A stretch of 64,000 bases of DNA from Actinocorallia herbida (GTDB lineage: Bacteria > Actinomycetota > Actinomycetes > Streptosporangiales > Streptosporangiaceae), in assembly GCF_003751225.1 (NCBI RefSeq), contig NZ_RJKE01000001.1:7130001-7194000 (forward strand), in the 5' to 3' direction. The notes beneath the pieces are model-generated. The model did not search any database, had not been told where the DNA came from, and saw only the letters and a list, made by a program, of their open reading frames with translations. Below are positions 17,678 to 26,299 of the stretch, in pieces. Both the position numbers and the translations under genes were made by a program. Numbering within the stretch: the stretch's first letter is position 1; each line of letters starts with the position of its first letter.

Positions 17678-18577
17678 ATGGAGTGGCTGGAGCTCATCCT
17701 GAGGTTGCGCCGCCGGACCGACAACGGAACCCGCGATCCGCACAAAGCGCTCCTTCTCCTTTACGCGATCGGCCAGCTCCAGCGCGTCGGCCACAAGAAC
17801 ATCAGGTACCGCGACGCCGAATCCCTCCTCAACGGGATGCTCAAGGAGTTCGGGCCGCCCCGCCCCGCGGGCGCCGCGTACCCGTTCCACCATCTGGCCT
17901 CCGACGGGCTCTGGGAGGTCGCCACCGGCTCCGGCGGGGCCTGCCCGTCAGCCGACGGGGCGGTCATGCTCGCCGAGGACGTGCACGGAAGGCTCCCCCC
18001 GGCCTTCGCCCATGATCTCCTCGCCGAACCCGCCCTGCTGGCCCAGATCGTCAGGCTGCTGCTCGACACCAACTTCGAGAGCGGCCTGCACGCCGACGTC
18101 TGCGCCGCGGCCGGCCTCATGCCCGAACTCGCGCGCACCGCGGCCGTCGCCCCCTACGGCAAGGGCGACCTCCCGCGCACCGAGCGCGACCCGATCCTGC
18201 GCCAGAAGATCCTCCTCGCCTACGACTGCCGCTGCGCCTTCTGCGGGTTCGAGGGCTGGATCGGCACGACCGTCATCGGCCTCGAAGCGGCCCGGCTGCG
18301 CTGGTGGGCCTTCGACGGCCAGGACGACCCGACCAACTGCGTCTGCCTGTGCACCCTCCATCACAAGCTCCTCGACAAGGGCGTCCTCGGGCTCAGCCCG
18401 CTCGGCAGGATCATGGTCTCCCGTCAGTTCGTGGGCACCACCGAGACCTCCCGGCGCCTCGTCACCGACCTCGCCGGGCGCGCCTTCCACCCGCCGCAGC
18501 CCGGTTTCGCCGGACCCGACACCCGCAACATCGCCTGGCACGGCAGGCAGGTCTTCCGCGGGCCCGCACTGGCGTGA
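17678..18577 (+). CDS. SBD-HNH protein (phosphorothioate-DNA-binding endonuclease family) with altered HNH
   Basis: 299 residues from MEWLELILRLRR (family-like start; a GTG at 17651 would add nine residues). N-terminal sulfur-binding-domain features: DPHKALLLLYAIGQLQR and YPFHHLASDGLWEV. C-terminal HNH domain: CAFCGFEGWIG, LEAARLRWWAFDG, TNCVCLCTLHHKLLDKG. Homologues read EAAH where this protein has EAAR, so the first His of H-N-H is Arg, while Asn and the last His remain. Homologues cut phosphorothioate-modified DNA; this one may bind without cutting. No dnd genes in the window. Confidence 0.85.
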   Translation: MEWLELILRLRRRTDNGTRDPHKALLLLYAIGQLQRVGHKNIRYRDAESLLNGMLKEFGPPRPAGAAYPFHHLASDGLWEVATGSGGACPSADGAVMLAEDVHGRLPPAFAHDLLAEPALLAQIVRLLLDTNFESGLHADVCAAAGLMPELARTAAVAPYGKGDLPRTERDPILRQKILLAYDCRCAFCGFEGWIGTTVIGLEAARLRWWAFDGQDDPTNCVCLCTLHHKLLDKGVLGLSPLGRIMVSRQFVGTTETSRRLVTDLAGRAFHPPQPGFAGPDTRNIAWHGRQVFRGPALA

Positions 18578-18644
18578 ACTCCACGGAACACCGGCACCGG
18601 TCCCGGCGTCATACCCTTGGCGCACTCCGAAGGGCGGATATCAG

Positions 18645-19361
18645 GTGAAGTTCAGCGACTTGTGGCACACCCAGGCCGTTCCCGAACTGTGGATCACCGG
18701 CCTGGCGGCCCTCGCCGCGCTGATCCTCGTCGGGTACGGGCCTGCATGGCGGATCGCGCGCAACGTCGTGACCATCGCGCACGAAGGCGGCCACGCGCTC
18801 GTCGCGCTGGTCTTCGGCCGCAAACTCGACGGCATCCGCCTGCACTCCGACACCTCCGGCGTCACCGTCTCGCGCGGCAGGCCCGACGGCGCGGGCATGG
18901 TGTTCACCGCGCTCGCCGGCTACACCGCGCCGTCCGTGCTCGGGCTGCTGTTCGCGTGGCTCCTCGGCATCGGCCGGATCACCCTCATGCTGTGGTTCGC
19001 CCTCCTCCTGCTCGCCGGGATGCTCGTGATGATCCGCAACGTGTTCGGCGTCGTGTCCGTCGTCACCACCGGCGCCGTCGTCTTCGCCGTCTCCTGGTTC
19101 GGCTCGGCCGCCATCCAGGGCGCGTTCGCCGCGTTCGGCGCCGCGTTCCTGCTGCTGGCCGGGATCCGCCCCGTGATCGAACTCCAGCGGCTGCGCGCGC
19201 GGCGGCAGGCGCCCAGCTCCGACGCCGACCAACTCGCCCACCTCACCGGGGTGCCCGGCGCGGTCTGGGTCGGCGTGTTCGGGCTCGTGGCACTGGCCTC
19301 ACTCGGCCTGGGCGGCTGGCTCCTGCTCCCTCCGGAGTGGACCATCACCCTCACCGGCTGA
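18645..19361 (+). CDS. M50B-like membrane protein (HEGGH)
   Basis: 238 residues from a GTG start preceded by GGGCGGA. Hydrophobic segments at ~15-32 and several between 90 and 235. The zinc-protease signature HExxH appears as AHEGGHALVALVFG near residue 45, as in the M50B/site-2-protease-like family widespread in actinobacteria. It may be a membrane metallopeptidase, though the distal zinc Asp typical of S2P is not obvious. Reads the same way as the HNH gene, 67 bases later. Confidence 0.8.
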   Translation: MKFSDLWHTQAVPELWITGLAALAALILVGYGPAWRIARNVVTIAHEGGHALVALVFGRKLDGIRLHSDTSGVTVSRGRPDGAGMVFTALAGYTAPSVLGLLFAWLLGIGRITLMLWFALLLLAGMLVMIRNVFGVVSVVTTGAVVFAVSWFGSAAIQGAFAAFGAAFLLLAGIRPVIELQRLRARRQAPSSDADQLAHLTGVPGAVWVGVFGLVALASLGLGGWLLLPPEWTITLTG

Positions 19362-19364
19362 CCT

Positions 19365-19390
19365 CGCACGGGCCTGACGGGCACCGTGCG
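19365..19390. terminator. weak hairpin after the M50B-like gene
   Basis: Seven-bp arms CGCACGG / CCGTGCG with a 12-nt loop between convergent genes. Modest stem; plausible terminator. Confidence 0.35.
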
Positions 19391-19454
19391 GGGCTCCCCG
19401 CGCGCCACCCCGGCACGGCCCTGCCCCGCCCTGCCCGCGGGCCTGGCGGGCGGC

Positions 19455-20540
19455 TCAGCCCGTCGTCCCGGCTTCAGTGGGCGCCGGGCCGTCCTCCTCC
19501 GGCTCCGGTTCCGGCTCGGGGACCTCTGGTTCCGGCGGCTGGGTCGCCTCCGCCGCGGGCGGCGGTTCCGCGGGCGGGTCGGCGGGCTGTCCCGTGGCCG
19601 GATCCGGCTCCCCGGGGGCGGCGGACTGGGCGCCGGACGGGTCGGCGGTGCCCGTCGGCTCAAGGGTGCCGCCCGCCTCCCCGGTCTCGGTCGCGGTCGG
19701 CGCCGCGGTCTGCTCGTCCGTCGGCGGCTGCGCGGGCGTCGTGGCGCCAGGCGTGCCGGTGCCTCCCGTGCCGTCCGTGCCGGTGGACGGCCCGTCCGAG
19801 GGCGGGGAGGGCGGCTCGGATGCCGCGGCCGGGGGCACCGGCTCGGGAGCGCCGTCGGACTCGCCCTCGGTCCCGACGGGACGGTCGAAGGCGGTGTCCT
19901 GCTCGGTGTCGACGAGCATCAGCTCCTCGACGTCCGCCGCGGGCGGACGGACGACCGTCACCTTGTCGGGAGAGAACCCTGTCCACGAAGCACCGGTGAA
20001 GTCACTTTCGCGCACGTCCACTTCCGGCTCCGAGAGCGGATTTCCACAATTGCATTTCACCACCGGAACGCCTCTTGCGTTCACCATGACCGCAATTCCC
20101 GCCTGGAGCACCGCGGGTGTCTTCGTGGCCTTTCCGTCACGGTAGCCGTGGTTCGTCACCAGGGTGTCGGCGCGCAGCAGGACGGGGGTGAGCGTGTCGA
20201 CGAACTCCGCGATCCCTCCCGGGGGGACGCCCTGCGCGGCCGCCCATGCCGTCGCCTTCGCCGGGTCCCCTTCCAGGAAGTCCACCAGCGCTTCCTTGTC
20301 GCACACCGCGTCCTGCCTGGTCCCGCCGTACAGGCCCGGCTCATCGCCGGGCTTGGCTCCCCCGGCCGCCGCGAGCCTCCCCACGTCCTCCTTGTCCGTG
20401 CCCGACACGATCGTGTAGGCGTCCGGACCCGGATCGCCCACCGCCAGGCGGGTGATGACCGTCCCCGCGTCCCCGCACCCCGCCGCCCCGATGACGAGCA
20501 GGAGAACGAGAAGCACCACGGCTCTCGCCCTTGTTCCCAT
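19455..20540 (-). CDS. DUF6777-type lipoprotein with Pro/Glu-rich tail
   Basis: 361 residues. Lipoprotein signal peptide VVLLVLLLVIGAAGC (lipobox ending in Cys 22), then a domain with FYGG-like features: LYGGTRQDAVCDKEALVDFL, WAAAQGV, VKCNCGNPLSEP. This matches the DUF6777 pattern often encoded beside or fused to actinobacterial Ser/Thr kinases. The last ~130 residues are low-complexity Pro/Glu/Thr/Gly, likely a cell-wall-spanning or disordered tail. Divergent from the kinase gene, sharing a ~100-base AT-richer promoter region. Confidence 0.8.
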   Translation of the reverse strand: MGTRARAVVLLVLLLVIGAAGCGDAGTVITRLAVGDPGPDAYTIVSGTDKEDVGRLAAAGGAKPGDEPGLYGGTRQDAVCDKEALVDFLEGDPAKATAWAAAQGVPPGGIAEFVDTLTPVLLRADTLVTNHGYRDGKATKTPAVLQAGIAVMVNARGVPVVKCNCGNPLSEPEVDVRESDFTGASWTGFSPDKVTVVRPPAADVEELMLVDTEQDTAFDRPVGTEGESDGAPEPVPPAAASEPPSPPSDGPSTGTDGTGGTGTPGATTPAQPPTDEQTAAPTATETGEAGGTLEPTGTADPSGAQSAAPGEPDPATGQPADPPAEPPPAAEATQPPEPEVPEPEPEPEEDGPAPTEAGTTG

Positions 20541-20639
20541 CCCGACCCCCGTCTGGATTTCTGTAAGTTCTTCGTCTTTGATGTCTCATAGAAGTGAGAA
20601 ATACACAATTCCTGCGCATGGCCGGGGAGGGACGACATC
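20541..20639. promoter_or_regulatory. divergent promoter region, DUF6777 lipoprotein / Ser-Thr kinase
   Basis: About 100 bases of markedly lower GC (for example GATTTCTGTAAGTTCTTCG) between two divergent starts. No single -35/-10 pair can be picked with confidence. Confidence 0.45.
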
Positions 20640-22313
20640 ATGCGCGCGCTCCAACCGGGGGACCCCGAAAGGCTCGGCGGGCACGACCTGCTCGGGCGGC
20701 TCGGGGAAGGCGGCCAGGGGACGGTGTACCTGGGCCGGGGACCGCACGGCGAGGTCGCCGTCAAGCTGCTGCACGCCCGGCTCAGCGACGACCCCGTCGC
20801 CCGGGCCAGGTTCGCTCGCGAGCTCGCCACGCTGCGGCGCATCGCGGGGTTCTGCACCGCCCGCGTGCACGCCGCCGACCTCGACGGGGACCGGCCCTAC
20901 ATCGTCAGCGAGTACGTGCCGGGGCCGTCGCTGCGCGAGCTCGTCCTCGCCGAGGGGCCCCGCACCGAGGGCGCCCTGATGCGGCTCGCCGTCGGCACCG
21001 CCACCGCGCTCGCCGCCATCCACGGCGCGGGCGTGGTGCACCGCGACTTCAAGCCGCCGAACGTCCTCATGGCCCCGGACGGCCCCCGGGTCATCGACTT
21101 CGGCATCGCGCGCGCACTGGACAACGCGGGCATGCGCACGATGACGGGCCAGCTCGTCGGCACCCCCGCCTACATGGCGCCCGAGCAGTTCGCCGGCTCG
21201 TCCGTCGGCCCCGCCGCCGACCTCTTCGCCTGGGCGCACACCGTCGCCTTCGCCGCGACGGGCCGCAACGCCTTCGGTTCCGGCACCCTCATGTCCCTCA
21301 TCCACGCCATCCGCACCGCCGAGCCCGACCTCGCAGGCGTCCCCCCCGAGCTCCTCCCCCTTCTCCAGGCCTGCCTGGCCAAGGACCCCACCTCCCGCCC
21401 CACCTCCCAAGACCTCCTCTGGACCCTCCTCACCCTTGTTCCACCGCCCCGCCCCTACAAGAGCACCTCCGCCCCGCCCCCGCCCGACGCCCACGACGTC
21501 ACCCACGACTACGCTCATCTCCCCCCACCTCACCCGAACCACCCGCGAACCGCCCCGAACGACGGCCCCGACCCGCGCTCCGCACCGACCCCCCCTCCCC
21601 AGGGCCCCACCGGCCCCGAGCAAGGAGCCCCGGGCCCATCCGGCTTCCAAGGGCACCACGAAGGCCCGCCGCACCACGCGTGGGATCACCACGCCGGCGG
21701 GCGGGGTGTGCCGGGGCAGGGCGGGCGGGGTTTCGCGCCGAAGGAGGGGGCGGGTGAGGGCGTCACGGCGTGGGAGGGCGCGGCGCGGCCGGTGGGGGCG
21801 GTGCGGCGCGGGCGGCCGCCCGGCCGGGTGTCGGCGGACGACCCGACCCAGGACCTCGGCGGTCGGAGGGTCTTCGTCCGGCGTGCCCAAGAGACGCCTG
21901 CCCAGCCGGAGGAGGAGGCCGGCCGGGCACCGTTGCGGCGGACCTGGCCGCTCGCGCTCGGGCTGCTCCTCGTCACGGCGGTCTCGCTGCTCGACATGGC
22001 TTCGCTGTCGGTGGTGGCGGGCGGACCCGTCGTGGAGACCAGGCAGCAGTGGACGCTCGTCCTGGCCACCGCCTACACGTCGCTGGCCGTCATCACCCTC
22101 TTCGGGGTGGCGGCGGCCTGGCGCGGCTACCGGTCGGGCGTGTGGACCATCATCGCCGTCCGCCTCGCCCGCGCCGGGACCTGGATCCTCACGCTCGGGC
22201 AGGTCCCCCCGCACGACCTCACCCTCGTGCTCCAGACCGTCTCGCCCGTGGTCGTGATCGTCCTCCTCCTCGCCGGGCTCTACCTCGGCCGGGACGACTC
22301 CCGGCGCCGCTGA
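20640..22313 (+). CDS. Ser/Thr protein kinase with C-terminal four-helix membrane domain
   Basis: 557 residues. Kinase domain ~12-265: Gly loop GRLGEGGQGTVYLG, VAVKLL lysine, catalytic loop VVHRDFKPPNV, DFG as VIDFGIAR, APE as YMAPEQF. Residues ~270-425 are Pro/His/Gly-rich linker. The end carries four hydrophobic helices (LALGLLLVTAVSLLDMASLS; LVLATAYTSLAVITLFGV; IIAVRLARAGTWILTLG; VSPVVVIVLLLAGLYLG). No PASTA or other sensor. Base composition changes abruptly near residue 350 (see findings), which suggests a fusion of kinase and membrane genes. Likely partner of the DUF6777 lipoprotein. Confidence 0.93.
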   Translation: MRALQPGDPERLGGHDLLGRLGEGGQGTVYLGRGPHGEVAVKLLHARLSDDPVARARFARELATLRRIAGFCTARVHAADLDGDRPYIVSEYVPGPSLRELVLAEGPRTEGALMRLAVGTATALAAIHGAGVVHRDFKPPNVLMAPDGPRVIDFGIARALDNAGMRTMTGQLVGTPAYMAPEQFAGSSVGPAADLFAWAHTVAFAATGRNAFGSGTLMSLIHAIRTAEPDLAGVPPELLPLLQACLAKDPTSRPTSQDLLWTLLTLVPPPRPYKSTSAPPPPDAHDVTHDYAHLPPPHPNHPRTAPNDGPDPRSAPTPPPQGPTGPEQGAPGPSGFQGHHEGPPHHAWDHHAGGRGVPGQGGRGFAPKEGAGEGVTAWEGAARPVGAVRRGRPPGRVSADDPTQDLGGRRVFVRRAQETPAQPEEEAGRAPLRRTWPLALGLLLVTAVSLLDMASLSVVAGGPVVETRQQWTLVLATAYTSLAVITLFGVAAAWRGYRSGVWTIIAVRLARAGTWILTLGQVPPHDLTLVLQTVSPVVVIVLLLAGLYLGRDDSRRR

Positions 22314-22340
22314 CCGCGCGGGGCGGCGTCCGCCCGTCCT

Positions 22341-23627
22341 TCAGACGGGGACCGCCCGCGCCTCCGGGAGGGCGTGGGACGCGCAGCGCACGTCGGCGCC
22401 CTCCGCGTGGTCGACCTCCAGCGTCGTGTGCGTGATGCCGTACGCGTCGCGCAGTAGCAGACGCACCTGCCTGCGCACCGCGTGGCAGTCTCCCCCCGGC
22501 GCGACGAGGATGTGCGCCGACAGCGTCGGATGGCCGGAGGTCACCTCCCACACGTGCAGCGCGTCGACGCCCGCGACCCGCGGGACCGTCCGCACCAGCG
22601 CGCTCATCTCGGCGGCGTCCATCCCGTCCGGAGCGGCCTGGAGCAGCACCCGCCCGGCGTCCCGCACCAGGCCCGTGCCCGCCTTCACCATGAGGGCGGC
22701 GACGACGAGGGACGCGACGGCGTCGGCGCGGTTCCAGCCCGTCACCAGCACCACGCACCCCGCGATCGCGGTCGCCACGAACGCCAGCAGATCGCTGAGA
22801 ATGTGCTGGTATGCCCCTTCCACATGGAGTTTCGACCGGTCGGCTCGGCGCAAGAGCCAGGTCGCGGCGAGGTTCACCGCGATGCCCGCCAGCGCCGTCG
22901 CCACGACGAGCCCGCCCTCGACCGGGTGCGGTGCGATGATCCGGGACACGCCCTCGACGGCGAAGTACGCGGCGAGCAGCAGCAGCGTCAGCCCGTTGAG
23001 CTGCGCGGAAAGGATCTCCACCCGTTTCAGCCCGTAGGTGAAGCGGCCCGTGGGCGGCCGCGCCGCGATCCGCATCGCCAGCAGCGCCACGGCCACCGCG
23101 AACGCGTCGGTGAGCATGTGCCCCGCGTCGGTCAGCAGCGCCAGCGACCCCGACGCCATCCCCACGACCACCTCGGCGGTCATGAACACGACGATCAGCG
23201 CGAGCGCCCCGCGCAGGAACCGCCGATCCGCGTCCGCCCCCAGCCCATGCCCATGCCCATGCCCATGCCCGCGTTCCCGTCCCTTCCCCTGCTCTCGCCC
23301 GTTCCCGCGCTCACGCTCACGCCCGTCGTGCTGTCCATGCCCGCGTTCCCGTCCGCGCCCGCGCTCCTCTTGCCGTCCGTGCTCCTCTTGCCGTCCGCGC
23401 CCGCTCCCGTGCTCCTCTTGCCGTCCGTGCTCCTCTTGCCGTCCGCGCCCGCTCCCGTGCTCCTCTTGCCGTCCGCGCTCCTCTTGCCGTCCGCGCCCGC
23501 TCCCGTGCTCCTCTTGCCGTCCGCGCCCGCTCCCGTGCTCCTCTTGCCGTCCGCGGCCGTTCCCCTGCCCGCGTTCGTGCGCACGTTCCGGGTCGTGCCT
23601 GTGTTCGTTTTCAGCCCCCGCGCCCAT
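22341..23627 (-). CDS. CDF-family metal (zinc-type) efflux transporter with repetitive His-rich N-terminus
   Basis: 428 residues from MGAGAENEHRHDPE; a frame to 23807 exists but the ATG at 23627 follows a GGGGGTG site. Residues ~25-88 are an Arg/Gln/Glu/His/Gly tandem repeat, then GHGHGHGHG at ~120. The transporter begins at ~140 with six helices; metal sites LLTDAGHMLTDAFAV and YQHILSDLLAF carry the HxxxD pairs of Zn-type CDFs. A cytoplasmic C-terminal domain follows (VDALHVWEVTSGH). Exports Zn(II) or similar ions by proton exchange. The His-rich N-terminus probably binds metal. Confidence 0.9.
   Translation of the reverse strand: MGAGAENEHRHDPERAHERGQGNGRGRQEEHGSGRGRQEEHGSGRGRQEERGRQEEHGSGRGRQEEHGRQEEHGSGRGRQEEHGRQEERGRGRERGHGQHDGRERERGNGREQGKGRERGHGHGHGHGLGADADRRFLRGALALIVVFMTAEVVVGMASGSLALLTDAGHMLTDAFAVAVALLAMRIAARPPTGRFTYGLKRVEILSAQLNGLTLLLLAAYFAVEGVSRIIAPHPVEGGLVVATALAGIAVNLAATWLLRRADRSKLHVEGAYQHILSDLLAFVATAIAGCVVLVTGWNRADAVASLVVAALMVKAGTGLVRDAGRVLLQAAPDGMDAAEMSALVRTVPRVAGVDALHVWEVTSGHPTLSAHILVAPGGDCHAVRRQVRLLLRDAYGITHTTLEVDHAEGADVRCASHALPEARAVPV
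23361..23552. repeat. compound tandem repeat in the CDF transporter N-terminus
   Basis: Eight copies of an 18-bp module (plus strand GYGCTCCTCTTGCCGTCC) interrupted four times by a 12-bp module GCGCCCGCTCCC; 8x18 + 4x12 = 192 bp exactly. On the coding strand these read GRQEE(H/R) and GSGR. Both units are multiples of three, so copy change keeps the frame. Confidence 0.9.
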
Positions 23628-23875
23628 CCGCCCACACCCCCTGACCGGCCACAATAGCCCGGAGCGACCCCGCCGACCTGGGATTCCGCGCCGCGCGCGC
23701 CCGTCGCGGGCACGCCTCTCGTGCACACTCTGGCGTATCTCGCGCGTTCGCGCGGGCCGACCTGTGGACGATCCGATTCTGTCGGTGGCGGTCGCTAGAT
23801 TCGACAATGTGAGCGAATGAAACCGGTCGGCCCGCCGCGCAGGCGCGGGCCGGCCGAGCGGAGGGAGGTGCGGAC

Positions 23876-25222
23876 GTGGACGAGCGGCGGGAACGAACGG
23901 CGGGTCCGGAGGATGGCGGTCCTGCCGTCCGGTGGGGCAGGGAACGGGTGCTGGCGCTCGCGCCGGACGCCGCCTCGCGCAAGGCCGCCGACGCCTTGGC
24001 GGGGCGGTCGGAAGGCGCGTCGGGCTCGGATGGCGCGCTGGTCTGGGCGGAGGGCAGGTACGCCACGGCCGTCGAGCTGGCAGGCCCGGCGTTCCGGTGC
24101 TCCTGCCCGAGCCGCAAGATCCCCTGCAAGCACGCGCTCGGCCTGCTCCTGCGCTGGAGCGACGGCGCGGTGCCCGAGACCGGGGCGCAGGCGCGCCCGG
24201 CCTGGGCCGAAGAATGGGTGGCCGCTCGGCGAGAACGCGCCGCCGCCCGGGTCATCGCCGCGGAGGAGGCCGCCGCCGAACCGAACGCGCCGGGCGCGGC
24301 GAGCGAGAGCGCCACCGCGCGGCGCCGCGCCGAACGGGTGGACGACGGCGTCGCGGAGTTCGGCCGCTGGCTGCGCGACCAGGTGTCCCGCGGCCTCGCC
24401 GGAGCCGAGCGCGCCCCCTACTCCCTGTGGGACGAGGCGGCGCGGCGCCTGGTCGACGCGCAGGCGGGCACGCTGGCCGGAAGAGTGAAGGAACTCGCCG
24501 CGCTCCCCCGCGGCGGCGAGCACTGGCCGGAGCGCCTGCTGGAGGAGTACGGGCTGCTGCACCTGTTGGTCCGCGCGCACACCAAGGGCACCGCGCTCGC
24601 GGGTGATCTGCGCGAGACGGTCCGCACCCGGATCGGCTTCCCGACGCCGCGCGAGGAGGTCCTCGCGGGCCCGCACCTCCGCGACGCCTGGCAGGTGCTC
24701 GGCTCGCGCGAGACCGCCGCCGACGCGCTGACGACCCGCCGCACCTGGTTGCGCGGCCGGCGCACGGGCAGGCCCGCGCTGCTGCTCGCCTTCGCCCCGA
24801 CGGGCCGCTCCCTGGAACCCGCGCTGCCTCCCGGAACGCAGGTCGAGGCGTCCCTTGCCTTCCATCCCGCGGCCCAGCCGCTGCGGGCCCTGGTCGTCGA
24901 GCAGCACTCCGCGCCCGAGCCGTCCCCGCCCGAAGGAGGCACCGTCATGGCTCTGCTCGAGGAATACGCCGCGGCCCTGACCCGCGATCCCTGGCTCGAC
25001 CGATGGCCCGCCTGCCTGGCCGACGTGCGCCTCGCCCACTCCGACCCCCTCCAGGTCGTCGACCCGGCGGGCCACGCCCTTCCCCTGCTCACCGCCGACC
25101 CCTGGCACCTGCTCGCCCTCTCCGGCGGCGCTCCCTTCACCCTCACCGCCGAATGGACCCCCACCGGCCTCCGCCCCCTCACCGCCCACCACCCAGAAGA
25201 GGGTCTCCTCACCCTTCCCTGA
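23876..25222 (+). CDS. SWIM zinc-finger protein, first gene of SWIM/DUF5691/MoxR/DUF5682/VWA operon
   Basis: 448 residues. SWIM motif CSCPSRKIPCKHALGLLL (CxC...CxH, residues ~73-90) binds zinc and is expected to contact DNA or protein. The remainder is helical with no catalytic motif seen (AEEWVAARRERAAARVIAAE; RTWLRGRRTG). Opens a five-gene operon with constant gene order in many actinobacteria, whose AAA+ and VWA members suggest a protein-remodelling machine; role unproven. An Arg/Pro-rich open frame fills the next 1063 bases. Confidence 0.85.
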   Translation: MDERRERTAGPEDGGPAVRWGRERVLALAPDAASRKAADALAGRSEGASGSDGALVWAEGRYATAVELAGPAFRCSCPSRKIPCKHALGLLLRWSDGAVPETGAQARPAWAEEWVAARRERAAARVIAAEEAAAEPNAPGAASESATARRRAERVDDGVAEFGRWLRDQVSRGLAGAERAPYSLWDEAARRLVDAQAGTLAGRVKELAALPRGGEHWPERLLEEYGLLHLLVRAHTKGTALAGDLRETVRTRIGFPTPREEVLAGPHLRDAWQVLGSRETAADALTTRRTWLRGRRTGRPALLLAFAPTGRSLEPALPPGTQVEASLAFHPAAQPLRALVVEQHSAPEPSPPEGGTVMALLEEYAAALTRDPWLDRWPACLADVRLAHSDPLQVVDPAGHALPLLTADPWHLLALSGGAPFTLTAEWTPTGLRPLTAHHPEEGLLTLP

Positions 25223-25246
25223 CCTCCCGCCGCGAAAGGCCCCATC

Positions 25247-26299
25247 ATGACCGCCCCCTCCGCCACCTCGCCCTCCGAGCTCCGCCCCCGACGGCGGCAC
25301 CCCGCCGAGGCACCCGAAGACCTCTCCCCTCGACCGGGACCCGCTCCGCCCTCCGAAGTACCGGAACCCTCCAGAGCCACGACGGGGCCGCCCGCCTCCG
25401 CGCCCACAGGCCGGCCTCCGCATGAGCGGGACGGCACCCGGCATATCCCCGGGCACGGAGTGATCAAGCACGCCGATTCGGGCAGCACAGATCAAAACCA
25501 CCCGGACACCGCACTCCGGGCGGGCGCAGCCGCACTCGGCGCGTCCCCCGAACGACGAGCGATCGAACGCGCCGACAGGGACGGCACGGACCGGACATCC
25601 GAACGCCCACCCGTGGCGCGCGCAACGGCGCTCGGCTCTCCTCCCGGTGAACATCGATCGAGCAGCGCGGTGGACACGGCGCTGCTCGGATTCCCGGCAC
25701 CGCGCCCCTGGCAGCGCGTCGGACGGCGGATCGGTGGAGAACGCTCGCGTCGACGAACCGGCCGAGCACCGGAGACCGGCGCGAGCGCCACCGCCGTCAA
25801 CGACCGGCTGCACCCCGCGAGGTCCTCCAGATCGTCGCGGTCGGCGGCGCGGGCCGACCCGGACGGGCTGCCGGTACCGCTGCACGAGCGGAACCGCGGC
25901 AGGTGGGATCCGCCCGTCGGGGGCCGCCGGGAAGGCGGCCAAGAGCCGACGGCCGCGCGAGGCGAACGACGGAGACCGTCAGAGCCGCTCGCCGAGGCAC
26001 CGGCACGGGACAGGGCGAAGACCTGCAGGTGGGGGTGGGATGAAAGGGGACCGCGGCGCGTGGGCGACTCGGGTGGCGGATCCCGTGGGCGAGATGGGAG
26101 AGGTGGAGGGCAGATGACGGGATCGTTGGGATTTCGCGGTCGGGAAGCCGACGTGCGGGGCGAGGAGTCCGGCCCAGCACGGGACGGGAACGGGGCGGGC
26201 GGGAACGGACGGGGTTCGTCGGCGAGGCACGGGAGGCTCAGGATGAGTGGACGGGGCGCCGCGGCGGCCGTGACGGGGGGTCGTCATGACGGGCGGTGA
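25247..26299 (+). CDS. possible Arg/Pro-rich disordered ORF bridging SWIM and DUF5691 genes
   Basis: The only 1-kb spacer in this operon. An ATG with GAAAGG 7 bases upstream, 24 bases after the SWIM stop, opens 350 codons (MTAPSATSPSELRPRRRHP) and ends 14 bases inside DUF5691. The product would be Arg, Pro, Gly and Ser rich, almost without hydrophobic core, and uses CGA, AGA and GGA codons more than neighbours. It could be a disordered protein, a translational-coupling device, or chance openness in GC-rich DNA. No homology recognised. Confidence 0.3.
   Translation: MTAPSATSPSELRPRRRHPAEAPEDLSPRPGPAPPSEVPEPSRATTGPPASAPTGRPPHERDGTRHIPGHGVIKHADSGSTDQNHPDTALRAGAAALGASPERRAIERADRDGTDRTSERPPVARATALGSPPGEHRSSSAVDTALLGFPAPRPWQRVGRRIGGERSRRRTGRAPETGASATAVNDRLHPARSSRSSRSAARADPDGLPVPLHERNRGRWDPPVGGRREGGQEPTAARGERRRPSEPLAEAPARDRAKTCRWGWDERGPRRVGDSGGGSRGRDGRGGGQMTGSLGFRGREADVRGEESGPARDGNGAGGNGRGSSARHGRLRMSGRGAAAAVTGGRHDGR

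Noticed and set aside
23361-23552. CRISPR-like array
   Set aside because: Repeats are 18 bp with 0- or 12-bp identical spacers, in frame inside the CDF gene; no unique spacers or cas genes.
23795-25942. 715-codon open frame on the minus strand across the SWIM gene
   Set aside because: Shadow of the SWIM coding frame; Gly/Arg-rich without domain features, while the plus frame carries the CxC...CxH motif.
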